Part shown: positions 24,901 through 33,431 of the stretch, piece after piece
How the letters are laid out: the number at the start of each line of letters is the position of its first letter
How positions within the stretch are numbered: the first letter of the stretch is position 1
Source: Plazaster borealis
Lineage: Eukaryota; Echinodermata; Asteroidea; Forcipulatida; Labidiasteridae
Reading direction: 5' to 3'
Assembly: GCA_021014325.1 (NCBI GenBank)
Contig: CM037463.1
Coordinates: forward strand, 1,426,001-1,490,000
DNA length: 64,000 nucleotides
The notes under the pieces: model-generated
What the model was told of the DNA's origin: nothing
The model's database searches: none
The model's input: only the letters and a program-made list of their open reading frames with translations
Made by a program: the position numbers and the translations under genes

Positions 24901-27878
24901 AATTTGTGCAACAAGGGTGTTTTTTCTTGCAACTTCGATGACCAATTGAGCCCAAATTTTCACAGGTTTGTTATTTTATGCATACATGTATGTTGGGATA
25001 CACCAGAAGTGAGAATACTGGTCTTTGAAAAAATTACCAAACAAGTCTAGTGCCTTTAAGGACTCTGTGCATCACAACAAAAACGAAACTACCGGTTTGG
25101 ATGCAATATGGACTATTTCTGTCTCCCTTTGGTGACTGCTTTCAGGCCTCGAATTACACGGCGGCCACGACAGCCAGTGCCGTCGATGCCCTTGCAACTG
25201 GCCGTGATGCCCCTCGAAAAAATATCCTTTTCACGGCCATAATGCCGTGCCCTTTTCCCCTGATGGCCGTCGTGCCCCTTCCCCCGTTGGCCGTCGTGCC
25301 CTTTTAATGAAAGTTAAATATTTACTTGTGTTAGTTTTTGTTTTCAGCATACGATGTATCTTGTGCTTGTGACGTGTTTTAAAATGTACATATCCATCCA
25401 GCGCAATCCGCAAGGGAACTTCCCTGATAGGGGATAGCATAAATGATGTTCAACGCATCGCGACTCTTTATCGGTTGCATACAGTGCGTGCATCTGTTGT
25501 ACACAAACACCCGACGTCGTTAGGCAGGAGACCAGTCTAAAATAAAAACCATTGCCCAACAGAGGGCCCTCTTTTGTTTGAACGCCCTCTTCTGGTGGAA
25601 TTGTTGCACCACATGACATAAAAATCTGTTTTGGTGAATGAATCGCGTTGCTGCCGCGCCGTTGGTTGTATGGTTGTATTTTTTTGTATAACTTTCATGT
25701 ACCACATGTAAAGTGGCCTTCGTGCCCTTTTTATTTTCTCATTTTGGCCTTGGTGCCCTTTCCACTGGCCTTGGTGCCCTCCAAAATTTTGAATACTCCA
25801 AGGCCAAAGTGGCCTTGCCCTAAAAAATTTGTAATTCCAGGCCTGTGCTTTACTTCTTTCAAGAAAATTTGAAGGCTCAAGGAGGTTTTGAGAAAACCCT
25901 GAAGTCAGGAAAAATCCTGAGAAATCACATGACATCTCGATAGACCACTTGCACTGACATCACATGTGAGTACTGTCTGCCCGTGGTCTGCCAATTTGGG
26001 ACTCAAAATGCATAATATGATGCACGTCTAGCACTAGCAGCCTGTCCCCTAAAATGCACCTGCACATTAATACACAGGGAATCTGGCTACAAAAATGGCA
26101 CAAGCGAGTTTAATTGATTGATGATGTCAGGTGAATTGATCTTATTTTTGACCGCACGAGGGCGCTTTCATCAGGAATTGTCTTGCATCACAATAACAGT
26201 TTCATCTTATTTTAATTGCTTGTGTGTAGTTTTCTTGCATCCATGACGAAATACATAAACATAATTATATACAACAATGAAAACCCCCAGTTTGTTTACT
26301 TGTTTTGCATCACGTGAATTCGGCTCACATACGCCCTCACGCGGTCAAAAATACGGCGAATTGAGTCAATATGATTACACTTGTCTTATTATTTTGTGTA
26401 TCCATCCAAAAGTGGCAAATCATAATATTATGCTTAGATTTCCTCTGATCTTTGTGAGTACAACAATCCAAATTAAAGAACCAGTCTATAGATGTACAGT
26501 ACGTCTATCATTAGCAAACTTGACACAGTCTTCCTTTTTTAGTTTGTTTAGTACCTTAGCTACATTCTACCAAACACTTCATTTTCCAGGAAAAATGTTT
26601 GCATTGTGTCAGTTTTCATTTCATGACATGTACAAGTTTGTCGTCCACCTACCACCATGCACAATTTTACACTTCTTGTTGTATGGACTAGTGGGGACTT
26701 GGCTGGCCATGTCCCGTTACTGCCTGGCCAGGCGGGGGACTTGCTTTCTGAACATCCCTGGCTATACCCCGGCACCGGCATGTGGGGAATTATTTTTCCA
26801 CCCCCTGCATGATCCTGGGTCCGGCATGCGGGGCATTTATCACAGCCCTGGCACAATCCTGGCCAGTCCCGGCATGTTGGGTAGTTGTCACCATTGGGCG
26901 TCAATCCTGGGGGGGGGGGGGGGACAGGGGGACACGTCCCCCCACTTTTTAAAGGGTGGGGGACACTATATCAAAAACCCCTCAGGTTATTTTTTAACTC
27001 GTGCATTTCATATAGGGCACTGCTACGCAAAGGACGCACATGCGCTGAAGCATTCACGTCTTGTCAGTTTCGGCCTGTCGCCGAGAATGCATAAATTTCC
27101 ATTTTATTTTCACGATTATGTCATCCAAGGATAAAATTGGCAATTCTGAATAGAGCAGGCGTAAGGTTCAGGACACAAGGAACATGTGAGTCAAGTTTCA
27201 GATTCCTCAAAAAGGTAAAAATATGATAAAAAATGGTTATAAATTTTTTCGCATTTTTTCTTTATACCCTGGACTCCGTTGCGTTGTATGCAACGGAGGA
27301 GTCCAACCTGGGCTAGTAAAATGCTTTACGCTGAAAGTTCAGAGGTTAGGCAGCACCGTGAAGTTGGATTGGAGACCGAGACCATTCAGATAGAATTACT
27401 ACCCCCCAGACTTTACTAACATCATAAACATATATTTTATTAACAAAACGACATGATAGGCTACTTCCTTTTAAAAATAATGCTCATCATGCTCATTCAT
27501 CATTGAATTTTGAAATAATATTTAACAATAAAAAAACAAAACCTAACTAACAAATTTAGAAAAATATGTCTTTTAAACCCAGTAACTATAGTCTCTTCCT
27601 ACAAATCACGCTAGTAAAATTGATAGGATAGTATCATTTTAACCTGATGATCATAAACTCAGTCATACTTGTTACGCTACACTGCATGGACTAATTCTCA
27701 GTGCTGACATTTATTTAGTTACATGCATAAATGCGTACAGTACATCGATACACATTGGATATTCAGTTAATGCTTTTTGAGGTAGCCTACCCTACGTGGT
27801 TTATGTTACCTTATCCAAACACGAAAACTTTTCCACAGGGTAAACCGTCTTTTTACACCTTGCACACGGAGCATTCAT
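3816..27878 (-). CDS. LASP1: LIM and SH3 domain protein (LASP family), complete seven-exon coding gene
   Basis: Coding exons join as 27878-27810, 24567-24473, 22689-22605, 21805-21622, 14930-14889, 5812-5664 and 3992-3816. Together they make 801 nt, or 266 residues plus a stop, close to the 261 of human LASP1. Every junction has AG/GT and matching phase. The order is a LIM domain (zinc ligands C5, C8, H26, C29, C32, C35, C53, H56), two nebulin repeats (about 60-125, with SDVNY at 117-121), an acidic then proline/glutamine-rich linker (145-208), and a C-terminal SH3 domain (209-266). Known family members bind F-actin through the nebulin repeats and act at focal adhesions and membrane ruffles; here that role is inferred from homology. 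The start is the first ATG, five residues before the first LIM cysteine, as in vertebrate LASP. It is transcribed in the same direction as PSMD3 upstream. Confidence 0.95.
4020..4341. mobile_element. TTAAAGG foldback MITE, family A, in LASP intron 6
   Basis: Shares with other copies (24678, 42549, 49613, 54704, 55924) the TTAAAGG end, the TTGGTAA motif, the GGAGAGCTGTTGATA block and the TTGGGATACA block. This is a diverged copy of about 320 bp. It starts close to the SH3 exon acceptor. Confidence 0.7.
4740..5050. mobile_element. Truncated TTAAAGG-type MITE
   Basis: The left half resembles family A/B (TATTGGTAAATACTCC, GCAGCTGTTGATAGTATAAA, CATTTGAATCTGAGAAA). The right arm is missing or replaced. 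It lies within LASP intron 6 (3993-5663). Confidence 0.5.
5283..5450 (-). mobile_element. tRNA-derived SINE (type 2 head)
   Basis: On the minus strand it carries ATAGCTCATTTGGTAGAGC (polymerase III A-box-like) and GGTTCAAGTCC (B box), followed by a tail with TTCAACCCAAAAT. The copy at 43760-43880 has the same head and tail, which identifies a dispersed SINE and not a functional tRNA gene. Confidence 0.7.
5664..5812 (-). CDS. LASP1: LASP coding exon 6: proline/glutamine-rich linker
   Basis: Residues 160-208, rich in Pro, Gln and Ala with [12 protein letters not shown] repeats. This is a disordered linker typical of the region before the SH3 domain in LASP. Its acceptor phase (two bases complete a Gly codon) fits either exon 5 or exon 4 directly. 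The donor GTAAGT follows a Gly codon in phase 0. Confidence 0.9.
6196..6584. mobile_element. TTAAAGG foldback MITE, family B, full length
   Basis: It opens TTAAAGGGTCTGTATACGTT and closes ACATATACAGACCCTTTAA, giving terminal inverted repeats of about 20 bp. Internal blocks (GCAGCTTTGGA, TGGTATGAATCTACAATTAC) match copies at 30800 and 53966. Confidence 0.8.
7303..7480. repeat. Two direct copies of a ~60-bp AT-rich segment
   Basis: TTAATAATTAGCCTAATTGC followed by an AAAGTA.AGATG..TCATCAAAT block occurs at about 7308 and again about 113 bp later. This looks like a local duplication with slight divergence. Confidence 0.6.
8541..8895. mobile_element. TTAAAGG foldback MITE, family C
   Basis: It starts TTAAAGGTATTGTACACTTT and ends AATAGTGTACAGGGCCTTTAA. 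It matches the shorter copy at 29401-29698, which shares GTCATCGAGGTCACGAGAAA and ATTTCTCAGAAACGATAG. Confidence 0.8.
11665..11773. repeat. Perfect 31-bp inverted repeat with a GC-rich loop
   Basis: Arms at 11665-11695 and 11743-11773 are exact reverse complements (CCAAATAACAAAAATAACGA at the outer end). They enclose 47 bp of purine- and GC-rich sequence (AGAGGCGGCGG). The perfect arms suggest a young foldback insertion. Confidence 0.85.
14889..14930 (-). CDS. LASP1: LASP coding exon 5: 42-nt micro-exon
   Basis: After the acceptor GATTCCAG the exon reads, in frame, [14 protein letters not shown] and then the first base of a Gly codon before donor GTTAGA. It enters and leaves in phase 1, so it can be included or skipped without changing the frame. 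It adds an acidic 14-residue insert (145-158) between the nebulin repeats and the proline-rich linker. The evidence is splice-site and phase fit plus an open frame; no transcript was available. Confidence 0.7.
16731..16916. mobile_element. MITE with AAGCCCGGTTCATACTTCCT terminal repeats and TA duplication
   Basis: The left end AAGCCCGGTTCATACTTCCT and right end AGGAAGTATGAACCGGGCTT are exact inverted repeats continuing for about 30 bp. TA lies immediately outside each end (16729-16730, 16917-16918). The 186-bp length, lack of coding capacity and TA target site fit a Tc1/mariner-type non-autonomous element. Confidence 0.85.
17051..17888. repeat. Minisatellite, 22/24-bp units, about 37 copies
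   Basis: Tandem units of GAGGAGTCAAAATGATCCCT plus GG (22 bp) are interspersed with 24-bp units carrying an extra TG. From about 17150 to 17380 the two alternate as a 46-bp higher-order unit. A block around 17396-17470 has GGTCC in place of GATCC. One unit near 17778-17812 carries a GT/GGG-rich insertion. It lies inside LASP intron 4. Confidence 0.95.
19430..19600. mobile_element. MITE with ACCTTTATCATG terminal inverted repeats
   Basis: The left end ACCTTTATCATGGTGCGGCC pairs with the right end GGCGACAGCATGATAAAGGT with few mismatches. The CCATCTTG/CAAGATGG blocks also mirror each other. Length is about 170 bp, non-coding. Pieces resembling its interior occur near 18895, 21015 and 58310. 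Confidence 0.75.
20400..20700. mobile_element. Nested foldback MITEs (GGGCCCAATTTCATAG element inside another)
   Basis: An element with ends GGGCCCAATTTCATAGAGCT and AGCTCTATGAAATTGGGCCC occupies about 20485-20677. The flanks (TTCAGTGCCTAGCCAGCAGG...GTTCACTGGTCCATACTTC) resemble the CAGTGACAAGCCAGCGGG repeat near 39650, so this element appears inserted into an older repeat. Confidence 0.7.
21622..21805 (-). CDS. LASP1: LASP coding exon 4: second nebulin repeat and start of linker
   Basis: Residues 84-144. The frame reads [20 protein letters not shown] and continues to [14 protein letters not shown], which matches the second nebulin repeat of LASP proteins. A Ser/Gln/Gly stretch follows. It ends in phase 1 at donor GTAAGC. 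The acceptor is TTGAGCAG. Confidence 0.93.
22605..22689 (-). CDS. LASP1: LASP coding exon 3: end of LIM and first nebulin repeat
   Basis: Residues 56-83. It supplies the last LIM zinc ligand (H56) and then [20 protein letters not shown], the first nebulin repeat with the diagnostic VADTPE-like motif (here VVDTPE). The first base completes a Thr codon from exon 2. The donor is GTAAGT. Confidence 0.93.
22795..23237 (-). mobile_element. tRNA-Leu-like-headed SINE, near full length (LASP intron 2)
   Basis: On the minus strand the head GTGGCCGAGTGGTTAAGAGC and box B GGTTCGAGTCC are followed by TGACACTTGTGTTCTTAAGC and a body that matches the plus-strand copy at 35591-36076. The class II tRNA-like head and dispersed copies identify a SINE. 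Confidence 0.85.
24160..24350 (-). mobile_element. SINE type 3 (GATTCGAACC head), copy 1
   Basis: On the minus strand, box B GGTTCGAATCC is followed by a body containing TTTTCAGTCCCTACCTGATT and ending ACATCTAAAACTGAAACTTT. The same body recurs at about 48505-48690 and 54385-54590. The A-box-like TGGGTGATCAGG at the head suggests tRNA ancestry. Confidence 0.75.
24473..24567 (-). CDS. LASP1: LASP coding exon 2: core of the LIM domain
   Basis: Residues 24-54 read [20 protein letters not shown] and on to LPYCN, giving zinc ligands H26, C29, C32, C35 and C53. The acceptor TTCTTTAG and donor GTGAGT flank it, and it ends in phase 2. Confidence 0.95.
24678..25059. mobile_element. TTAAAGG foldback MITE, family A, full length (LASP intron 1)
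   Basis: It opens TTTAAAGGCACTGGACACGT and closes CAAGTCTAGTGCCTTTAA. The interior carries the family blocks GGAGAGCTGTTGATAGTATA and GACCAATTGAGCCCAAATTT. Length is about 380 bp, non-coding. Confidence 0.85.
25143..25845. mobile_element. 703-bp non-autonomous hAT-like element with a paralogous empty site
   Basis: Ends CAGGCCTCGAATTAC and GTAATTCCAGGCCTG are inverted repeats. TGCTTT is duplicated at 25137-25142 and 25846-25851. The interior is built of repeated GGCCGTCGTGCCC- and GGCCTTGGTGCCC-type units. The flanks join to match the repeat at 37895-38050, which carries the site once (GACTGCTTTACTTC). This confirms a clean insertion. There is no transposase frame. Confidence 0.85.
26145..26351. 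mobile_element. MITE with TTTTTGACCGC terminal repeats, copy 1
   Basis: TTTTTGACCGCACGAGGGCG at the left is inverted at the right as CGCCCTCACGCGGTCAAAAA (18 of 20 positions). The interior matches the copy at 42951-43166 (GTGTCTTGCATCACAAT, TTTGTTTACTTGTTTT). It lies in LASP intron 1. Confidence 0.8.
26690..26980. repeat. GC-rich low-complexity stretch with a G14 run
   Basis: The region is rich in CCTGGC/CCGGCATG motifs and contains an unbroken run of about 14 G (about 26911-26924), then GGGGGACACGTCCCCCCAC. Its composition contrasts with the AT-rich surroundings. It could be part of an uncharacterised element; no gene is evident. Confidence 0.5.
27271..27304. repeat. Short hairpin
   Basis: GGACTCCGTTGC, loop GTTGTAT, then GCAACGGAGGAGTCC. 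The stem pairs with a bulge of a few bases. No flanking duplication was recognised, and the function is unknown. Confidence 0.6.
27810..27878 (-). CDS. LASP1: LASP coding exon 1: start codon and first LIM zinc pair
   Basis: Residues 1-23 begin [20 protein letters not shown], equivalent to the N-terminus of vertebrate LASP. C5 and C8 are the first two zinc ligands. The exon ends after an AAG codon at donor GTAACA in phase 0. The 5' UTR continues towards higher coordinates, but its limits and any upstream non-coding exon cannot be seen. Confidence 0.93.
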
Positions 27879-28876
27879 CTTGATGATCTTTCCCCTCTTT
27901 TGGCACAGAGGACAGTTACGAAATTCTGTATTTTTAAGTAACCCACAAGTAAAAAATGGGCGCAATCTCGTCAGCAGTTGTTGTAGCTAGCTCACTAGTG
28001 CAGTGTGAAAGGCTGCGCAGTAGCGATGGCTCGTAAATGCCAGACAAAAAGATCGAAATCAAAAACTAACTACTGCTACTAATAAAAATGAAAATTCAAT
28101 GATTTCAAAAAAGGTAATCAATACCCTCTGAAAAACTACTTCATTACTTTGTAATTCATTTTAAATTTAGGAACTCATGCTTTGTGTTTTATTTGCGTTA
28201 GAAATTTGTTATTTTATTTTATTATTGTTATTTAGAAGCCACCATAGGAGCGCCCTCAGGCTTTCCAAAATCACAAACTGCAACCGGTACAAGTTCCTGG
28301 TACTCGTGCAAAATGTCGTTTTATGTAACCGTATAGGGTACCAACCAAAGACGCCCGTGACCGCGCCCCTTGCCTGCAAATTCACTTCCTGATTACGTTG
28401 TGATGAAATCTCGGTAGAACATACAGCAAGCTTAGACGTACCTGGGGTAGCCCGCCTGTGAAACGAATAATTTAAGGGGAAAACAAAAAAGCAAAAACAC
28501 ACGTTTTCAGGAAATGGGTAAATCATATTTTGAATAGGCCTGTTCAACTGGAGAATAACATTCAAAAGCTAATTTGTAGTAGTTGCAACTACTTAGGGGG
28601 CCTATATTCCAATAGTGCGCGTGGGTTTTGCCATGGAGGTTCACACGTCACTTTCTTTGCGTTTTGATCCTCGGTATTTATTAATAACAAAATATATTGT
28701 TGAAAACATTTTATTGGAATGTCCAATAATATAGCAATTTGGTCATAACACTTTATTGAAATTATGCATGCGCAGCCGTTTCGCTATGGTCGTCTGAATG
28801 AAAGTATATATATGGGGCGTTTCTGAACACTGACTAATTATTGTATAAACTCATACAATTAATTTAAAGAGATGAC

Positions 28877-29085
28877 TTAAAGGCATCGCACACGTTTGGT
28901 AATTGTCAAAGTGTTCTCACTTGGTGTATCCCAACATATGCATAAAATAACAAACCTGTGAAAATTTGGGCTCAATTGGTCACTCATCGAAGTTGCAAGA
29001 AAATGATGAAAGAAAAAACACCCTTGTTGTACAAATTTGTGTGCTTGCAGATAGGAATAAAAACTTCTTCCAAGAACTTTCTTCC
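28877..29085. mobile_element. TTAAAGG MITE, family A, left half only
   Basis: TTAAAGGCATCGCACACGTT followed by the CCCAACATATGCATAAAATA and ACACCCTTGTTGTACAAATT blocks. The element stops near its centre and the right arm is absent. Confidence 0.75.
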
Positions 29086-29400
29086 GGGTCACCGAATGTA
29101 CTTAGTAAACGTATGCCTTTTGCGGTGTGCGTGTGCACGTGCGTGCCATAACACACGCCAACTTACGGGGTACTTTTAACAATGGAACAATACTACCCAC
29201 AAAGTTGTCTTTGTTCTAGTGGTAACCCACAGAGAATTTCTTCAGAAAAGGGAATAATAGAACAACAATGGAAGTACCCCGTTACTGCCATGTAAGGGTG
29301 TGTGCCCAGCCCTTACTTACGGGGTATTTTACACAATGGAATAATGCTACACCGCATTGTTTCCTTTGTTCTCGTGGTACCCCACAGATGATTTCTTCAG

Positions 29401-29698
29401 TTAAAGGTATTGTACACTTTTGGTAACAGCTCAAAATCAGTGTCCACATTTTGTGTGATTCAACATATCCAATGCATGAACAAACAAACTTGTGAAAGTT
29501 TGAGCTCAATTGGTCATCGAGGTCACGAGAAAATAGAGAAAAGAGACATTAGGCCTATGTGTTTTCTGTTTTTTCAAACGTCGAATTTTTAACACGCGTG
29601 ATTAAAACTATTGTTTTACTCATTTCTCAGAAACGATAGTTATGTGTGAATCTGTGAAGTGTTTTTCGATTTTTACCAATAGTGTACAGGGCCTTTAA
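29401..29698. mobile_element. TTAAAGG MITE, family C, internally deleted
   Basis: Begins TTAAAGGTATTGTACACTTT and ends GTGTACAGGGCCTTTAA. Compared with the copy at 8541 it lacks a piece after CAGAAACGATAG. Confidence 0.8.
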
Positions 29699-30799
29699 GG
29701 GAATGATATAACAAAAATGGAAGTAGGCCCACCCCGTAACTGAAGGGTGCGTGTGCATGCAGCGGAACGTTTTTAGTTTTAGTCCGCCGTGTCTTCCAGT
29801 GCGTTGCTAACGGGAAGACCCAGCCAACAATCCTAGTTTTGCCATAAATACTGGATATTATTAAGAGTTTCAGGTGTTAAACCATCGAGGTAAAATTTAC
29901 AATTTCCTGTAACAGGGCAACGGTAAAGTTTTAATATACAAAAGAACATAGTTAAAGACTGAAGCTGTTTAAGTTTATCATTTAGAGCAAATAGTTAAAC
30001 ATTATTTTTATAGTTACATGGATGACAAATTTCCCACCCTTTTTTAATGTCGCCATTTTTGTCAAATACGTAGTGAGAATTACACTGTGAACAAATCGTA
30101 CTACGTACGCAATGGGACTACATTGGTATGTTGATAACGTAATAGCCTCTTTTCAAGGCGAACAATGCATTAAGTATTCCTACATGCGTCGTAAACCACA
30201 TCTACACCATGCCTAGTGCGCCTGAAGTAAAAACTAGTTACCAGGCTAAGGCAAAATAGGTAATGTATGTAAACGTCATTGTGTTACCAATAATGGTAAA
30301 CAATAAAATAATGCGTTATTTGGTAAATTTAAACCCCCAAAAAGGAACAAAATATTTTAAAACTGAATAACAGACAATTAATTTCAAAACAATATTCATC
30401 AAATTTCGGAGAGAATCTTCCAATTACTGCGACTCATCTTATTACAAAAACTTTCCATTCATTATAAAGCTTGTTTGGGTACAATTTCTTTCAGGAAGAA
30501 CAAACATTTATTATCAGAGTTATGGTCCGTTCCAACACAATCATTTGACATTTGTACGTCTTCACATTGTATGGAAAGGTACACTGTTTACCTCGTGTGA
30601 ATAAAGATACAATATAAATATATAAACACCGCCTCAACAATTATTCTTTCCTGTTGCAATTTCCTCAGGTTGTGAATAAGAATTTTAAAAAAACTCTTGA
30701 CAATTTAAATAAGAAAACACTAACTTTTTTTATTGTGTTAAATTTTGATTAATTTTGCTTAAAAATCAAAATTCTGACCAATAAGCTTTGGGAATAGAA

Positions 30800-31176
30800 T
30801 TAAAGGGTCTGTATACGTTTGGTAATGACTATGAAAATTATTGGCAATAAAAACTTATTTGGTAAGAACTGCAGCAGCTTTGGATAGCATAATGTATTTT
30901 GAGAAACTTTTCACTAAGAACTGCGGTTTCTGGAAAAAGATATCACTTTGTATCCCCCCAAAATTGAATATGAGAAGCGTTACTGCAGTAACGTTCCTCA
31001 GATTAAGTATTCCAATTGCAGATTATTCTTCCTGCTTAACTGCTCCAGATTTATCTCAAAAATGCAATCTTTTGAAATGAAATTTTCACATGTTAGTTTT
31101 GTGGTATATATCTACAACTATATAGGATTAAAACAAACAGTGGGTTCCAATTACCAAACGTATACAATCTCTTTAA
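30800..31176. mobile_element. TTAAAGG MITE, family B, full length
   Basis: The ends TTAAAGGGTCTGTATACGTT and ACGTATACAATCTCTTTAA are near-perfect inverted repeats. The interior matches the copy at 6196. Confidence 0.8.
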
Positions 31177-31285
31177 ATATCTCTTCCAAATATTAGCACC
31201 TTGCACAGGAGAATAAAAATGACATGTACTACTCTGACAGTGAAAGCTGCATGCGCGAATATTTCCTTATGACAGGAAACACAAT

Positions 31286-31665
31286 AAAGTGTACCACTCT
31301 ATATTTGTAGAGTTAACAGTTTTTCCAATGGTTGTAATTTTGTTTAAGTACCTAAAACCACCCAAAATGTATCAACATGTGAATGGACATGCAGGCTTAT
31401 ACTTAAAATAATTGGGAGTGTATTCACTCAATGTTGTTTAATTAATTTGTTTTAATCACCCTCAAATTTCCATCAAAAATAAAAAAATTAAAATTTTAAA
31501 ATTAAATTTGGAGAGTATGTTACCATTCAACTCAATTTTTCTAAGTATAAGCCTGCACGTCCAATTACATGTACATGTATAACATTTTTTGTGGATTTAG
31601 GTACTTTAAAAAGGTTACAACCATTGGGAAAACTGCTACATGACGGTAGAAAAGTGGTACACTGT
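31286..31665. mobile_element. ~380-bp foldback element with AAAGTGTACCACT ends
   Basis: The left arm has AAAGTGTACCACT, CAGTTTTTCCAATGGTTGTA and AAGTACCTAAA. The right arm returns TTTAGGTACTT, TTACAACCATTGGGAAAACTG and AGTGGTACACT. The arms are long but diverged, so the insertion is old. Confidence 0.75.
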
Positions 31666-32036
31666 ACTGTGTTTGCTGTTTTAAGTTAAACTCTACTTTC
31701 AATATGCTTCAACCAAACTCCCTATACTAGGGTCTTTCCTCACTCTCGACAAAATCCAAAACCATCTGGTAACCCAGGACCCAAGCTGTTGATGGAGGTA
31801 TGGTCTGCCTGATTCCATGTAAAGCATTATCAGCTTACTGGTACAGTCCTTTGTTCAACTGAATCAATCAAAAAATGCTGTTGGAATTTGAAGAGTGGGT
31901 ATGGGTTTAGGGTGACTCAAAGATATTCAATAGAACAATAACCAGAAATGCATAGATACCAAAGAATATAGTACGCCGATGCCGCAAGTTGGGAAACTAG
32001 AGCTCTATCTGTAGTTGGAATGGGAAAGACACACGG

Positions 32037-32142
32037 GCACCATTTCAGCAAGCAAATGTTTTGTTATCTCATTGATAGCAATGGTCATTGTCTGCACTGA
32101 TCTATTGTTGCATCACAAGAGTTGCTTGCTGAAATGGCGTCC
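32037..32142. repeat. ~105-bp inverted repeat
   Basis: GCACCATTTCAGCAAGCAA pairs with TTGCTTGCTGAAATGGCGTC. The interior arms (TTGTTATCTCATTGATAG / CTATTGTTGCATCACAA) are partly complementary. A small foldback element is likely. Confidence 0.65.
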
Positions 32143-32975
32143 AGTGAACATTTCACATTTCAACCCAAGTTCCCCATCTTGCACCTTCTGCGCTATATCA
32201 TCTTTGTTAGATACCAAATCCAGAACAAAATTAAATAAATTGTAATGCTCACAATGTAAAATTTGCACTTTTCTAGTTATGGTTAAAGCACGTTTCTCGC
32301 ATATTTAGCAAAATAATTTCTCTATGAATTGGTATCCAAATGGCTACAAATGAACTTCATATCTGTATCCATACTTGTTTTTGTACAAATATTTTATAAT
32401 CATTAATAAGACAATTTGTGAATGAACCATTTATTAAAAGTAAAATCTGCGACACCCATGACGATGTTACTCATAGCTCTGTACGAAACCAGTGCCGGTT
32501 TGACCTCTAGTAGTTAGTTTTCCAGAAGATAGAGGGCAGCAGATAAGAAGCCTGTGCAAGAACGCAAGCCTAAAACTTAACCAACCTTTAAAGACAATGT
32601 ACAGATGGAGAAAACTACAATTGCATACCAAGAAACCAATCAAGGAACCTTCCTCTCATACGAACCAATCTTTCTCTCTTTGTAACTGGATTCTTTGTAT
32701 TAATTACGACAATATCAGTAGATCTTAAAAAGGGGGAGAGGGTTATAAATGTTCATCCAAGCCTCACTCTGATTACATTGACGGGAATGGAATGCAAAAC
32801 AAGACGACCTAAACTTGAGAAATGTTTTTACTGACACACTATCATGCGGGACCAGAAATCTTTCAATTTTAAATCATCCGGACTAAAAAGATTCAATTTG
32901 AACTTTGAATACAATACTTTCAGTTGCAATATTACCAAAGATAAAAAACAAAAACAAAAAAACATCCCAAAACAA

Positions 32976-32981
32976 TTTATT
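32976..32981 (-). other. Candidate PSMD3 polyadenylation signal
   Basis: AATAAA on the minus strand 376 nt after the PSMD3 stop, followed about 15-35 nt later by a long T-rich/TG-rich stretch, as expected downstream of a cleavage site. This is inference from motif order only. Confidence 0.4.
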
Positions 32982-33356
32982 GAAGTTGGAAATCTCATAC
33001 CCGAAGAACTGATTGTTTAAAAACAAGATTGTTGCATTCTTGTGCAGGCTGGCCACTCACATAACAATGTACAGATTAAATGCAAAGTGCAGCCGCATTC
33101 ATACTTGATGCAAAATACGCACTGATCGTCCGGACACCAGATTGTATGAAAGATTCCCATACATTGAGCAGGTGTTAATGTTAGAATCATTTGCCACAGA
33201 TGGTTACCATTCGTCTTTATCTTTGCATAAAGTATGAACCAGTACTCTTGGGTTTGGAGTTGGGGGTAGGGTGGGGGGGAGGGGCAGAGAGGTACATGTC
33301 ATCCTTGTAGTCCCATGTTGGTGGAGGCGGGGAATGAAGAGTGCTTCAAAACCTTC

Positions 33357-33431
33357 TTAGAAACTGTCTTCTTCATCGTCGGCCATTTCCTTGGCCAACT
33401 CCAAATCTTGCTGTTCCCTCTCTCGACGTTC
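33357..33431 (-). CDS. PSMD3: PSMD3 coding exon 11: C-terminal helix and stop
   Basis: Residues 478-501, [20 protein letters not shown] then EDSF and stop. This is the charged C-terminal tail conserved in PSMD3. The acceptor AAACAAG is pyrimidine-poor, but the frame and phase match exactly. Confidence 0.93.
   Translation of the reverse strand, partial: ERREREQQDLELAKEMADDEEDSF

Larger units (their letters stand above)
27879..33356. other. Intergenic region between LASP (5' end) and PSMD3 (3' end)
   Basis: 5.5 kb separates the PSMD3 stop from the LASP start. The LASP promoter and 5' UTR must lie at the low end and the PSMD3 3' UTR at the high end. In between are MITE copies at 28877, 29401, 30800, 31286 and 32037. 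No confident coding sequence or core promoter motif was found. Confidence 0.7.

Noticed and set aside
26277..27134. Longest open frame in the window (285 codons, plus strand)
   Set aside because: Its first part is the end of a TTTTTGACCGC MITE, and a G14 run and CCCC-rich low-complexity DNA follow. No domain, start context or splice signals support it. It lies antisense in LASP intron 1.
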